Assembly: GCA_017542915.1 (NCBI GenBank)
Contig: JAFXWI010000062.1
Coordinates: forward strand, 1 to 14,920
Source of the DNA: Paludibacteraceae bacterium
Lineage (GTDB): Bacteria > Bacteroidota > Bacteroidia > Bacteroidales > Paludibacteraceae
Reading direction: 5' to 3'
Length of the DNA stretch: 14,920 nt
Shown here: piece after piece, positions 1 through 7,155 of the stretch
How the letters are laid out: each line of letters starts with the position of its first letter
How positions within the stretch are numbered: position 1 is the first letter of the stretch
Notes under the pieces: generated by a model
Told to the model about the DNA's origin: nothing
The model's input: the letters and a program-made list of their open reading frames with translations, nothing else
Database searches by the model: none
Position numbers and translations under genes: made by a program

Positions 1-1
1 A

Positions 2-1000
2 GTAAAATTTGAGTCGCAAGACCGCCGCGAGAAACAGATTCTCGCCGCTCTGAACGCTAACGGTATCGCTTCCATCGAGGAGGCAAACCAGATTTGCGAG
101 CAATACGGCCTCGATCCTTATCTGACCTGCGAGGAGACCCAGCGTATTTGTTTTGAGAACGCGAAATGGGCTTACGTAGTAGGCACCGCTATCGCGCTGA
201 AGAAAGGCTGCAAGAACGCCGCTGACGCTGCCGAAGCTATCGGTATCGGTCTGCAGGCATTCTGTATCCCGGGTTCCGTAGCTGACGATCGTAAGGTCGG
301 TATCGGTCACGGTAACTTGGCAGCTCGTCTGCTCCGCGAGGAGACCCAGTGCTTTGCATTCTTGGCAGGTCACGAGTCTTTCGCAGCTGCGGAAGGTGCT
401 ATCAAGATCGCTGAGATGGCAAACAAAGTACGTAAGAACCCGCTCCGCTGCATCCTGAACGGTCTGGGCAAAGACGCTGCTATGATCATCAGCCGTATCA
501 ACGGTTTTACCTATGTACAGACCGAGTTCGATTATTTCACCGGCGAGCTGAAGATCGTTCGCAAGAAAGCATACAGCAACGGTCCGCGTGCTAAAGTGAA
601 CTGCTACGGCGCAGACGATGTTCGTGAGGGTGTAGCTATCCTCTGGCACGAGAACGTCGATGTTTCCATCACCGGTAACTCGACCAACCCGACGCGTTTC
701 CAACACCCGGTAGCCGGTACGTACAAGAAAGAGCGTATCCTTGCCGGCAAACCGTACTTCAGCGTTGCTTCCGGTGGTGGTACAGGTCGTACCTTGCACC
801 CGGATAACATGGCAGCAGGTCCTGCTTCCTACGGTATGACTGACACCCTCGGTCGTATGCACAGCGACGCGCAGTTCGCAGGTTCGAGCTCCGTTCCCGC
901 ACACGTAGAGATGATGGGCTTCCTCGGTATCGGAAACAACCCGATGGTAGGTTGTACTGTCGCTTGCGCAGTCAACGTAGCACTTGCTCTCAGCAAGTGA
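2..1000 (+). CDS. GGGtGRT family protein (5' end just outside window)
   Basis: The frame is open from base 2 to a TGA at 998-1000, giving 332 residues without an in-window start that fits. The first Met in frame is at codon 317, but conserved-looking sequence continues upstream of it to the window edge. Known family members are about 330 residues, so only a few N-terminal residues are probably missing. The family signature GGGTGRT is encoded at 773-793 and is followed by a Gly/Met/His-rich conserved C-terminal half (HPDNMAAGP, GNNPMVG). The family has no established biochemical role that I know of; the name comes from the motif. No signal peptide or membrane segment is visible, so it is probably cytoplasmic. 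Codon choice (CGT, GGT, AAC, AAG) suggests good expression. The gene is followed by a relic of a second copy of its own C-terminus at 1042-1077. Confidence 0.85.
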   Translation, partial: VKFESQDRREKQILAALNANGIASIEEANQICEQYGLDPYLTCEETQRICFENAKWAYVVGTAIALKKGCKNAADAAEAIGIGLQAFCIPGSVADDRKVGIGHGNLAARLLREETQCFAFLAGHESFAAAEGAIKIAEMANKVRKNPLRCILNGLGKDAAMIISRINGFTYVQTEFDYFTGELKIVRKKAYSNGPRAKVNCYGADDVREGVAILWHENVDVSITGNSTNPTRFQHPVAGTYKKERILAGKPYFSVASGGGTGRTLHPDNMAAGPASYGMTDTLGRMHSDAQFAGSSSVPAHVEMMGFLGIGNNPMVGCTVACAVNVALALSK

Positions 1001-1041
1001 GGGTCGAACTTTTAAGTTCAACCCGGCTACGGGGACACGTT

Positions 1042-1077
1042 GCAAACGTGAACGTTGCTTTGGCGCTGAATAAGTAA
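1042..1077 (+). pseudogene. relic of a second GGGtGRT-gene 3' end
   Basis: Shortly after the stop of the GGGtGRT gene, another frame encodes A-N-V-N-V-A-L-A-L-N-K-stop. The intact gene ends A-V-N-V-A-L-A-L-S-K-stop. Eight of the last nine residues agree and the stop falls in the same place, yet only about 20 of the last 30 bases agree. Most of the differences are synonymous. The match may extend back to about 1020 (AAC CCG in both) with small deletions. This looks like the displaced 3' end of a diverged allele, not a new gene. Confidence 0.6.
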
Positions 1078-1109
1078 AAAAACGTCTTTCAGACAACATT
1101 TATACCATG

Positions 1110-1134
1110 GAAAGGCTACAAAAAGTGGCCTTTC
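1110..1134 (+). terminator. possible terminator hairpin after GGGtGRT gene
   Basis: GAAAGGCTAC pairs with GTGGCCTTTC around a loop of five A, giving a 10-bp stem with one G-U pair. No T-run follows, so intrinsic termination is uncertain. It could instead be a structured leader of the next gene. Confidence 0.35.
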
Positions 1135-1180
1135 GTGGTTGTAAAAAAATAACAAACATTAATACATTTAAATTTTTAAG

Positions 1181-1774
1181 ATGATGAAGAAATATCTCTT
1201 TATTGCTGTCCTCGCTGTAGCCAGCTTGGCAGCTTATGCACAACCTCGTGCAATCGGAGGTCGTGTTGGTGCGTTTGAAGGATTTAGCTATCAACATGGC
1301 TTTGGTGAGGAGAATATGCTTGAGTTGGAACTTGGTATCGACTTTGGTGCTGGTAACTCCATTTTCAAAAGTGGCGTAACAACGACCTATTATGCTCCAA
1401 GTTTGCAGCTTGCTGCTACGTACGATTGGATTGATCCGTTCGGCGCAAAGTTCCCTTGGGATAAAAAAGGAGAATGGCATTGGTATTTAGGTGTCGGTGC
1501 AACCGGAGGTTACGGATGGGGCTATGGTACAGCCAGCGTTCACGGTGACGGCATGAGCTTACATGGCGCCGTTGACGGAGCCTATAACTGGGGCTATGTA
1601 GCAGCTGCCGGTCGTGGTGGTATTGAGTACAGCTTCTGGTTCCCTCTCCAGCTCTCGTTCGTTTGGCGTCCGGCTCTCGGTGTTGGCTTGGTTGAAGGTG
1701 CCAAAAATGGTGCTGATGCAGGTTTATACTGGCAGATGTACGACTTCGCTATCGGCGTACACTACAAATTCTAA
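1181..1774 (+). CDS. secreted beta-rich protein, probable small outer-membrane barrel
   Basis: The protein has 197 residues. A clear signal peptide (MMKKYLFIAVLAVASLAAYA, cleavage before Q) sends it through Sec. The mature part is rich in Gly and aromatic residues arranged as alternating beta strands (YLGVGATGGYGWGYG, PLQLSFVWRPALGVGL). It ends FAIGVHYKF, and a C-terminal Phe after a beta strand is typical of outer-membrane barrels inserted by BamA. The length fits an eight-stranded barrel. I cannot name the family; similar short barrel proteins are common and highly variable in Bacteroidales. The start may be either of two adjacent ATGs (1181 or 1184). No clear promoter is visible directly upstream. 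A strong terminator follows at 1793-1828, so it seems to be transcribed separately from the downstream operon. Confidence 0.8.
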   Translation: MMKKYLFIAVLAVASLAAYAQPRAIGGRVGAFEGFSYQHGFGEENMLELELGIDFGAGNSIFKSGVTTTYYAPSLQLAATYDWIDPFGAKFPWDKKGEWHWYLGVGATGGYGWGYGTASVHGDGMSLHGAVDGAYNWGYVAAAGRGGIEYSFWFPLQLSFVWRPALGVGLVEGAKNGADAGLYWQMYDFAIGVHYKF

Positions 1775-1792
1775 TGATCATTCAATCATCAG

Positions 1793-1828
1793 AAAAGGCG
1801 TTTATGCGTAAGCATAGACGCTTTTTTT
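1793..1828 (+). terminator. rho-independent terminator
   Basis: GCGTTTATGC (1798-1807) pairs with GCATAGACGC (1812-1821) with one G-U pair and a GTAA-type loop. A run of seven T follows (1822-1828), and A residues on the left side can extend the stem. It closes the barrel-protein gene. Confidence 0.85.
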
Positions 1829-1879
1829 GTGTCCTTTTTTGGCGAAAAAGGGAAAAATTAAAATAAAATACCCAAAATG

Positions 1880-1911
1880 TTTGCATATTCGAAAAATTAT
1901 TCGTATCTTTG
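1880..1911 (+). promoter_or_regulatory. Bacteroidota-type promoter of the eight-gene operon
   Basis: TTTG at 1880-1883, a 20-nt spacer, then TATCTTTG at 1904-1911. This matches the Bacteroidota -33/-7 consensus TTTG/TAnnTTTG. Transcription would begin near 1917, leaving a leader of about 30 nt before the ATG at 1950. Confidence 0.85.
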
Positions 1912-1949
1912 CAGCGCATTTTGCATGAATAACCAAAAACGACTAGATT

Positions 1950-3863
1950 ATGTTTTGCCCTGAATGTGGTACCAAGATTGACGAGCCTATGAATTTCTGC
2001 CCTGAGTGCGGCACCAATTTGATAGGATTATTTGCGGAAATGGAAGCAGAAGAAGCGGCTAACAAACCTCAGCAGACCGTTTCAAATCCTGCAGCACAAC
2101 CTGCTGCGCCTACTCAGTCCGCTCAGTCCAACAGGATAGAGACTGTCCATGCCGACCTGCCCGCAGCAGAGCCGGAGAGTCCTGCCGCACAAACGCAACC
2201 GGAGGAGAATCTACCGGAACCGGTGATGCGCGGATTCATCCTCACGAACCTTACTTCCTTAAGTAAACATCTGCGCACGAGCGTAGATGCGTTGCGCGAT
2301 ATATTCAACCAGTTCATCGCTACTAAGCGAAGAATAGGCGTGGCTTATCAGCTGGTGGACGCAGGCGACTATGAGTATCTCGAAAAAGGACTGTTCGGCG
2401 GACATAAGCACGTGAAGTTAGGTGCTTCCTCGCCTTGGTACGAGTATGCGGATATTCTGTTGGATCTGAATAAGGCAGAGAAGAAAGCAAAGCAGCCGGA
2501 GACCGATTTCCTCTTCATCGTGGGAGGTAACGAAGTAGTGCCAATGCCCAAACTGCCGCATTGGCAACGCAATAATCCTGACTTCAGCGATGATGATTTC
2601 GATACCGATTTTCTCTATGCGTATCCGTACGGAAAAGAGATGGAGGAGAAGATGTGGAACGGTAAGATCTTCACCTACGACGCCTTGTTCTATGTAGGCC
2701 GTCTGCCGTTAGTGGGCGGAGACGAAGGATTGCAAGATCTGATTAATTATTTCAACCGCGATCTGGAGAACAGTGCCGGTATTCAGGTGGAAATGATGTA
2801 CGCACAATCGGATCCTAACTGGAAGGGCGTTACCACCAAGAATGTGGCTCCTCTTCTGAAGCAATTGAAGGTGCTCAATTACCAGAAAGCTACTCCTCCG
2901 AGTGATGGCTTTGGATATGATTACCTCATTCTTTCGCCTACTATTTCCTTGGAGACAGATAGTCCCCAATACCATACCTCATCTTGGTTCAACCCCTATG
3001 CCCAGTTTGTATTCATCAACATGCATGGTTCGGACGAACCAAATTATCCGTACTACGGCGGATACGCCATGGGGTCGCGTTCCGATTTCCGGGCCGGTTT
3101 GGCACCTGATATGTTTGGGGGCATGCAGTATCCGAATATCATCTTTGCGCAACCTTGCTACGGAGCCCGTTTTATCGGTTACCCGAAAGAGAAAAGTATG
3201 GTACTGACGGCTTTGTCCAATCAGACACTCGTCTTCGTGGGTTCGTCCCGTATCGCGTTGGGTTACCCGAAAGGTAACTGTTCGCTGGACCAAGTCAATA
3301 GTCTGCCTATCTGTTGTTCGGATATTACCGGATATGTCTTCAACGATTTGGCGATGAAGGGCTATCCGCTGGGTGTGGCCTTCTTCCAAGCACGTTGTGA
3401 GACCTATCGTTTGGGCGATAAGGGTTGGGAAGAAGCGTTGACGATCGGAGAATTCAACCTCTTCGGCGATCCTACCCTCTTCTGCGCAGTAGATGAAGGG
3501 GGCAAGTCTGTCAAGAAAGCCAGCAAAGCGGCTTTGACGAACGATACCAACGGTATTTTCATCACTAGCATGGAGACCGTTATGCAGAAGTCCGCAGGCA
3601 AACCGCAGAGTATGTTAGAGCAGCTCCGCCAGCAGGTGAACAAAAACATCCTCGACATATCCGAATCAATCGGTAAACATCTGTATGAGGAGTACGGTAT
3701 TCCGAAACGCGAACCGTTCTTCGTACAGAAAGTCAAATACAGCAACGGAGCGGAACAGTTGGACTTCCATTACGGCGTAGGCGAGAATGAAAATGCCAGG
3801 TCGGAAATGATCGTTCAAACCGATGCTAACGGCGATATCAAGAGTGTTGTTCAATCTAAGTAA
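1950..3863 (+). CDS. zinc-ribbon C25-like (gingipain/caspase-fold) cysteine peptidase, cytoplasmic
   Basis: The protein has 637 residues. Residues 1-24 form a zinc ribbon (Cys 3, 6, 17, 20). Residues 30-90 are a Pro/Gln/Ala-rich linker. The rest of the core reads as a peptidase family C25 catalytic domain: a strand FLFIVGG near 187, an acidic TDFLYAY segment, the hallmark VGRLPL with a following NYFNRDL helix, candidate catalytic His359 in INMHGSD, candidate nucleophile Cys403 in AQPCYGA, FVGSSRI, and NLFGDPTL at 503-510. Known C25 members such as gingipains are secreted and carry propeptides and type IX sorting domains. This one has no signal peptide or sorting domain, so it should act in the cytoplasm. 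The last 120 residues are a mixed helical and charged tail of unknown role. It is first in the operon, 21 nt before the SPFH gene. Substrate unknown; activity is inferred from motifs only. Confidence 0.8.
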   Translation: MFCPECGTKIDEPMNFCPECGTNLIGLFAEMEAEEAANKPQQTVSNPAAQPAAPTQSAQSNRIETVHADLPAAEPESPAAQTQPEENLPEPVMRGFILTNLTSLSKHLRTSVDALRDIFNQFIATKRRIGVAYQLVDAGDYEYLEKGLFGGHKHVKLGASSPWYEYADILLDLNKAEKKAKQPETDFLFIVGGNEVVPMPKLPHWQRNNPDFSDDDFDTDFLYAYPYGKEMEEKMWNGKIFTYDALFYVGRLPLVGGDEGLQDLINYFNRDLENSAGIQVEMMYAQSDPNWKGVTTKNVAPLLKQLKVLNYQKATPPSDGFGYDYLILSPTISLETDSPQYHTSSWFNPYAQFVFINMHGSDEPNYPYYGGYAMGSRSDFRAGLAPDMFGGMQYPNIIFAQPCYGARFIGYPKEKSMVLTALSNQTLVFVGSSRIALGYPKGNCSLDQVNSLPICCSDITGYVFNDLAMKGYPLGVAFFQARCETYRLGDKGWEEALTIGEFNLFGDPTLFCAVDEGGKSVKKASKAALTNDTNGIFITSMETVMQKSAGKPQSMLEQLRQQVNKNILDISESIGKHLYEEYGIPKREPFFVQKVKYSNGAEQLDFHYGVGENENARSEMIVQTDANGDIKSVVQSK

Positions 3864-3884
3864 TCACATTAAAACCAAATAGTT

Positions 3885-5816
3885 ATGGAATGTCCTAATT
3901 GTCATCATGAACTCAAAGAAGGTGCTAAGTTTTGCACTCATTGCGGAACACGTATTCAACCCGCTGAGCCTCAACCGGAACCTCAGCCGGAACAGCCGGC
4001 AGAACCGCAACCGGAACAGCCCGCAGTAGCAGACGATCTGCAACAGAGCCAGCAGGGACGTGTGTATTGGAATATTCAGGCAGGTCAGGTAGCCCGCGTC
4101 ATCACGCAAGATGAACTGGGTCAACTCAAAGATATTAAAGGTGTCACCATCGCAGAAGGCACAACCGCTTACATCCGCGTAAACGGTCAGACCATCGCTA
4201 CCATCTCCGGTGGAAGCTATGACTTCAAGTCCGTCAAAGAGGGTGTCGTAAATACTAATAAGGAAAACGCGCTCACACGCGCGTGGAACTTCGTAGCGAA
4301 CCTCTTCCATTCCGACAAGAAAGACGAGGCTGCTTCGCAGGATGCCGAGAAGAAAGTGGAGGAGCATAAGAGCAAAGGTTCTGCTTTCTCCGTCATCGTC
4401 TTGGTGGACAAGGCCTTCCCCTTAGTAGTAGGAGCCAAACAAGCTAATCTGGATGACTACGGTACGTTCAAGCCCATGGAGATCCAGACCAAGTACCACA
4501 CCCTCCAAGTAGGTTTGAATGCGTACTTCAAGATCGCCGACAAAGAGCGTTTCCTGCTTCATTACCTGTCCGATAAGAAAGTGCTCAACACGGCTCAGAT
4601 CGTGGATGAGATAGCAGACAGCGTACGTGCTACCTTGCAGGAGAATCTGCAAGATGCGGAGTTTGAAGGCAGCCGCCTTCCCGACGATCTGCGTCGAGGC
4701 ATGAAAGAGCATCTGAACGCTGTTGCCAACGAGTATTTCTTCGGTTTGGAGATCGTTCGCATCGTGGAGATCACGGCTTCCAACGAAGACTTGGAGCGTT
4801 TCCGTCAGTTGAGCCGTGAGATGTACCTGAGCGAGCAGGAACTGGATTATCTGCGTCGTACCAATGACTTCAAGAATCGTTTAGCACAGGTCAACAACGC
4901 CCAGCAGATCGAGGAAGCACGTACCGAGCTCGACCTCCAGCGTGAGTTGGATAAGATCAACCAAGACCAGTTGCTCCGTCAGGACGAATTGGATAAGTTC
5001 CGTCTGTTATACGACAGCGAACGTCGTCTGCGCGAAGCGCGCACCAAAGAGGACGAAGAAGCCGCTTTGGCGGATCTGCGCCGCTCTCAACTCGTACGCG
5101 AGGATGAGATAGCAGCTCTCCAGCACCAGATGGAAACCAACACCTATCAGCGCGGACAACTGTTGCAGATGATGCAACTCAAAGACAGCATCGACTATAA
5201 ACGTATTCAGTTGGAAGGCGACTTAGAGCGTGCCGAAATGGCGGCTATGTCGGAACTCAAGATCGAGCGTGCCCGTTATGACCTGCAGTTCGAGCAGATG
5301 CAACGCGAAGAGGAACTCAAAGCCAAACGTCGTCAGCAGCAGTTCGAGCAGTTCATGGCAATGGAGCAAGCTGCCAACGAGCATGAGTTGCAGAAAGAGC
5401 GTGAGAAAGCCGAGCACCTCAGAGACATGACGTGGGAGCAGATGGTAGCGTTCCAAGGCGGTGAAGCCGCAGCGAACCTCGCCTCCGGTTATAACGATGC
5501 CAAACGGGAACGTGAGTTCGCAGAGCGTATGCAGGCACAGCAGCAGAGCCAGCAGGAACAGATGTTCCAGTTGCTCAACAAAGTGCTGGACAAGCAGCAG
5601 TCTGACCAAGACCGCGCACAGCGTGAGATAGAGCATAAAGACCGTATGGTAGCACAAGCATACGACCGTTCGCTCGATTATACGACCCGTCAGAACGGCG
5701 TGCAACCGCAGCAACCTGCTCCGCAAAATGCAGCACCTACTAAGTTCTGCCCCGAGTGCGGCACCAAAGTGGATGCTTCCGTAACTATTTGTCCTAATTG
5801 CAATACAAAATTATGA
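3885..5816 (+). CDS. SPFH/band-7 coiled-coil protein with N- and C-terminal zinc ribbons
   Basis: The protein has 643 residues. Residues 3-20 form a zinc ribbon (Cys 3, 6, 17, 20), followed by a Pro-Gln-Glu repeat linker (about 27-48). An SPFH-like region follows, with beta strands from about 60 (VYWNIQAGQVARVI) and a core at about 168-310 (FSVIVLVDKAF, VGLNAYFKIAD, EYFFGLEIVRIVEI). Residues about 310-590 are a very long, Glu/Arg/Gln-rich coiled coil. A second zinc ribbon closes the protein (Cys 622, 625, 636, 639). The arrangement resembles the YdjI-type SPFH plus zinc-ribbon proteins. SPFH proteins oligomerise into membrane-associated scaffolds. No TM helix or signal peptide is visible, so membrane contact would be peripheral or through a partner. 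Its stop overlaps the next start (ATGA), indicating translational coupling. A scaffold role for the protease is inferred. Confidence 0.8.
   Translation: MECPNCHHELKEGAKFCTHCGTRIQPAEPQPEPQPEQPAEPQPEQPAVADDLQQSQQGRVYWNIQAGQVARVITQDELGQLKDIKGVTIAEGTTAYIRVNGQTIATISGGSYDFKSVKEGVVNTNKENALTRAWNFVANLFHSDKKDEAASQDAEKKVEEHKSKGSAFSVIVLVDKAFPLVVGAKQANLDDYGTFKPMEIQTKYHTLQVGLNAYFKIADKERFLLHYLSDKKVLNTAQIVDEIADSVRATLQENLQDAEFEGSRLPDDLRRGMKEHLNAVANEYFFGLEIVRIVEITASNEDLERFRQLSREMYLSEQELDYLRRTNDFKNRLAQVNNAQQIEEARTELDLQRELDKINQDQLLRQDELDKFRLLYDSERRLREARTKEDEEAALADLRRSQLVREDEIAALQHQMETNTYQRGQLLQMMQLKDSIDYKRIQLEGDLERAEMAAMSELKIERARYDLQFEQMQREEELKAKRRQQQFEQFMAMEQAANEHELQKEREKAEHLRDMTWEQMVAFQGGEAAANLASGYNDAKREREFAERMQAQQQSQQEQMFQLLNKVLDKQQSDQDRAQREIEHKDRMVAQAYDRSLDYTTRQNGVQPQQPAPQNAAPTKFCPECGTKVDASVTICPNCNTKL
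3964..4026 (+). repeat. Pro-Gln-Glu coding repeat in the SPFH linker
   Basis: Imperfect tandem copies of CCKCARCCGGAAC-like units encode PEPQPEPQPEQPAEPQPEQ. This gives a flexible, acidic, proline-rich linker between the N-terminal zinc ribbon and the SPFH region. Confidence 0.6.
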
Positions 5817-6073
5817 TTACCGAAGGAAAATTAACTATCCGCCTGCAGAACCAAGGCACCAAGTCCGAAGGTCTGTACGCACTTTTGATGGATAGCGAAG
5901 GAAAATCATGGATACTCTACAGAGAGAACCACTATCCCGCAGGAGACGAGTTCTTCACTCCTTTTGATGGTCACCAAGTGAGCGTAGAAGGAGAACAGGA
6001 AATCGAAAAGTATATCTGCGTAGAAAACATAACCATAAAAGACGAAATAAAGGAGGAAACAGAAAATGAGTAA
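5813..6073 (+). CDS. 86-residue uncharacterised beta-rich protein, coupled to SPFH gene
   Basis: The ATG at 5813 overlaps the TGA of the SPFH gene by four bases (ATGA). The stop at 6071-6073 overlaps the next gene by eight bases, so all three are probably translationally coupled. A TTG at 5798 would give a longer form, but the coupled ATG is the better start. The 86-residue product has no signal peptide or TM helix. It alternates short predicted strands (KLTIRLQNQ, YALLMDS, SWILYREN, HQVSVEGE, KYICVENI) and ends in an acidic tail. The VxVEGEQ pattern is compatible with a small beta barrel such as an OB-like fold, but I do not recognise the family. It is likely an accessory subunit of the neighbouring zinc-ribbon proteins, by position only. 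Confidence 0.75.
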   Translation: MITEGKLTIRLQNQGTKSEGLYALLMDSEGKSWILYRENHYPAGDEFFTPFDGHQVSVEGEQEIEKYICVENITIKDEIKEETENE

Positions 6074-7121
6074 ATTAATATGCCCTGAATGCGGTGAAGA
6101 GATCAAAGAAGGCCAGTTGGTTTGTGACAACTGTAACTACCATTTGCCCCAACCTGCTACCCCGTCAGCGCCAATTAAACCTGCATCCGCTACACCGGCT
6201 CCGCAGGCTCCTACCAAACCCGGTAAGGCACAACAAGGCGGCTCTGTCGCTATGCCCGAGAGTATCATGTCCCACGGAGACGTAGCAGTCAATAACTCGC
6301 ACGCCGAGGACAACTCCGTGCATACGGACAACTCGGTGCAGAACAACGTGCAGACCAACACGAACGTGCAGCACTCGGTAACCGATAACTCGCAGACGGT
6401 CAATAACACGAACCAGACGGTCAATAACAACACCACGATCCTCATCATGGGCGGCGGTAACGCACCTCTTCCTGCAGGCATGGATGAGAACACCGCGAAT
6501 GCGGTACGTCAGGCGCAGCAACAGATGTCGCAGCAACCTGCTCATCAACCGCAACGTCAGCCGCAACACGCACAACCCGAACCGCAGGATCAGCCGCAAG
6601 AGGGTCAGAAGGGTATCGGCAGCATCGCCGGTGGTGCAGCATACACACCGACTACCGTCAGCAGCAGTACCAAGAGCTGGATCACCATCGCCATCATTGC
6701 CGTGATCGTAATAGGCGGTGCAGTACTGTTCTTCACCGGTGAGGATAGCGATAAACCGGCTCAGACAACCGAGGTAGTCGAAGTTCAGGAAGCACAACCT
6801 CAGAAGAAGAGCACCAAGAACACCGCTTCCAAACCCGCGAAGAAAACCATAGCACAAGCGTCTGAGAATGTCGCTCCTTCAACAGCAGCTGTTGCTACTG
6901 CTACTCCTGCGAAAGCAGTTCCTGCTCGCGATGCACACTACGATGCCGGCATGAACTATTACAACGCCGGTCAAGGTCTCGAAGCTGTTCGTGAGTTCAA
7001 AGCCAGCGGCAGCAAGGCATCCCTGCTCATGTTGAGCAAGATATACGAAGAAGGATGCGGTTCGGTAGAAGCGAACGCGATGATGGCTATGAAATATAAG
7101 AAAGAAGCCAACAATAAATAA
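6066..7121 (+). CDS. zinc-ribbon, Asn-rich, single-TM protein with TPR/Sel1-like C-terminus
   Basis: The protein has 351 residues. A zinc ribbon (Cys 6, 9, 20, 23) has the same C-x2-C-x10-C-x2-C spacing as the two upstream proteins. A Pro/Ala linker leads to a low-complexity Asn/Thr/Val/Gln segment (about 66-131), with Val recurring every five to six residues, as in NSVQNNVQTN. That pattern could form a beta-solenoid or a polymerising strand. A Gln/Pro-rich stretch follows, then one TM helix (about 205-224, WITIAIIAVIVIGGAVLFF). After a Lys/Ala/Thr-rich spacer the C-terminus (about 288-351) looks like a single TPR/Sel1-like repeat pair (YDAGMNYYNAG, LLMLSKIYEEG). There is no signal peptide, so the zinc ribbon probably faces the cytoplasm. 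It may tether the zinc-ribbon complex to the inner membrane; this is inferred. The next gene begins 34 nt later. Confidence 0.75.
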   Translation: MSKLICPECGEEIKEGQLVCDNCNYHLPQPATPSAPIKPASATPAPQAPTKPGKAQQGGSVAMPESIMSHGDVAVNNSHAEDNSVHTDNSVQNNVQTNTNVQHSVTDNSQTVNNTNQTVNNNTTILIMGGGNAPLPAGMDENTANAVRQAQQQMSQQPAHQPQRQPQHAQPEPQDQPQEGQKGIGSIAGGAAYTPTTVSSSTKSWITIAIIAVIVIGGAVLFFTGEDSDKPAQTTEVVEVQEAQPQKKSTKNTASKPAKKTIAQASENVAPSTAAVATATPAKAVPARDAHYDAGMNYYNAGQGLEAVREFKASGSKASLLMLSKIYEEGCGSVEANAMMAMKYKKEANNK

Positions 7122-7155
7122 ACAACTTATATTAACCCTTTAAATTCTTAAAGCA

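Noticed and set aside
1138..1170. Promoter-like GTTG-N21-TACATTTA before the barrel gene
   Set aside because: Both boxes deviate from consensus, and the start of transcription would fall only about 4 nt before the ATG.
1950..3863. Gingipain-type secreted virulence protease (type IX cargo)
   Set aside because: The C25-like core is there, but there is no signal peptide, propeptide or C-terminal sorting domain, and a zinc ribbon occupies the N-terminus.
7138..7153. Inverted repeat CTTTAA/TTAAAG before the CsgG-like gene
   Set aside because: Six A/T-rich pairs in an A/T-rich gap can arise by chance, and no T-run or promoter box goes with it.
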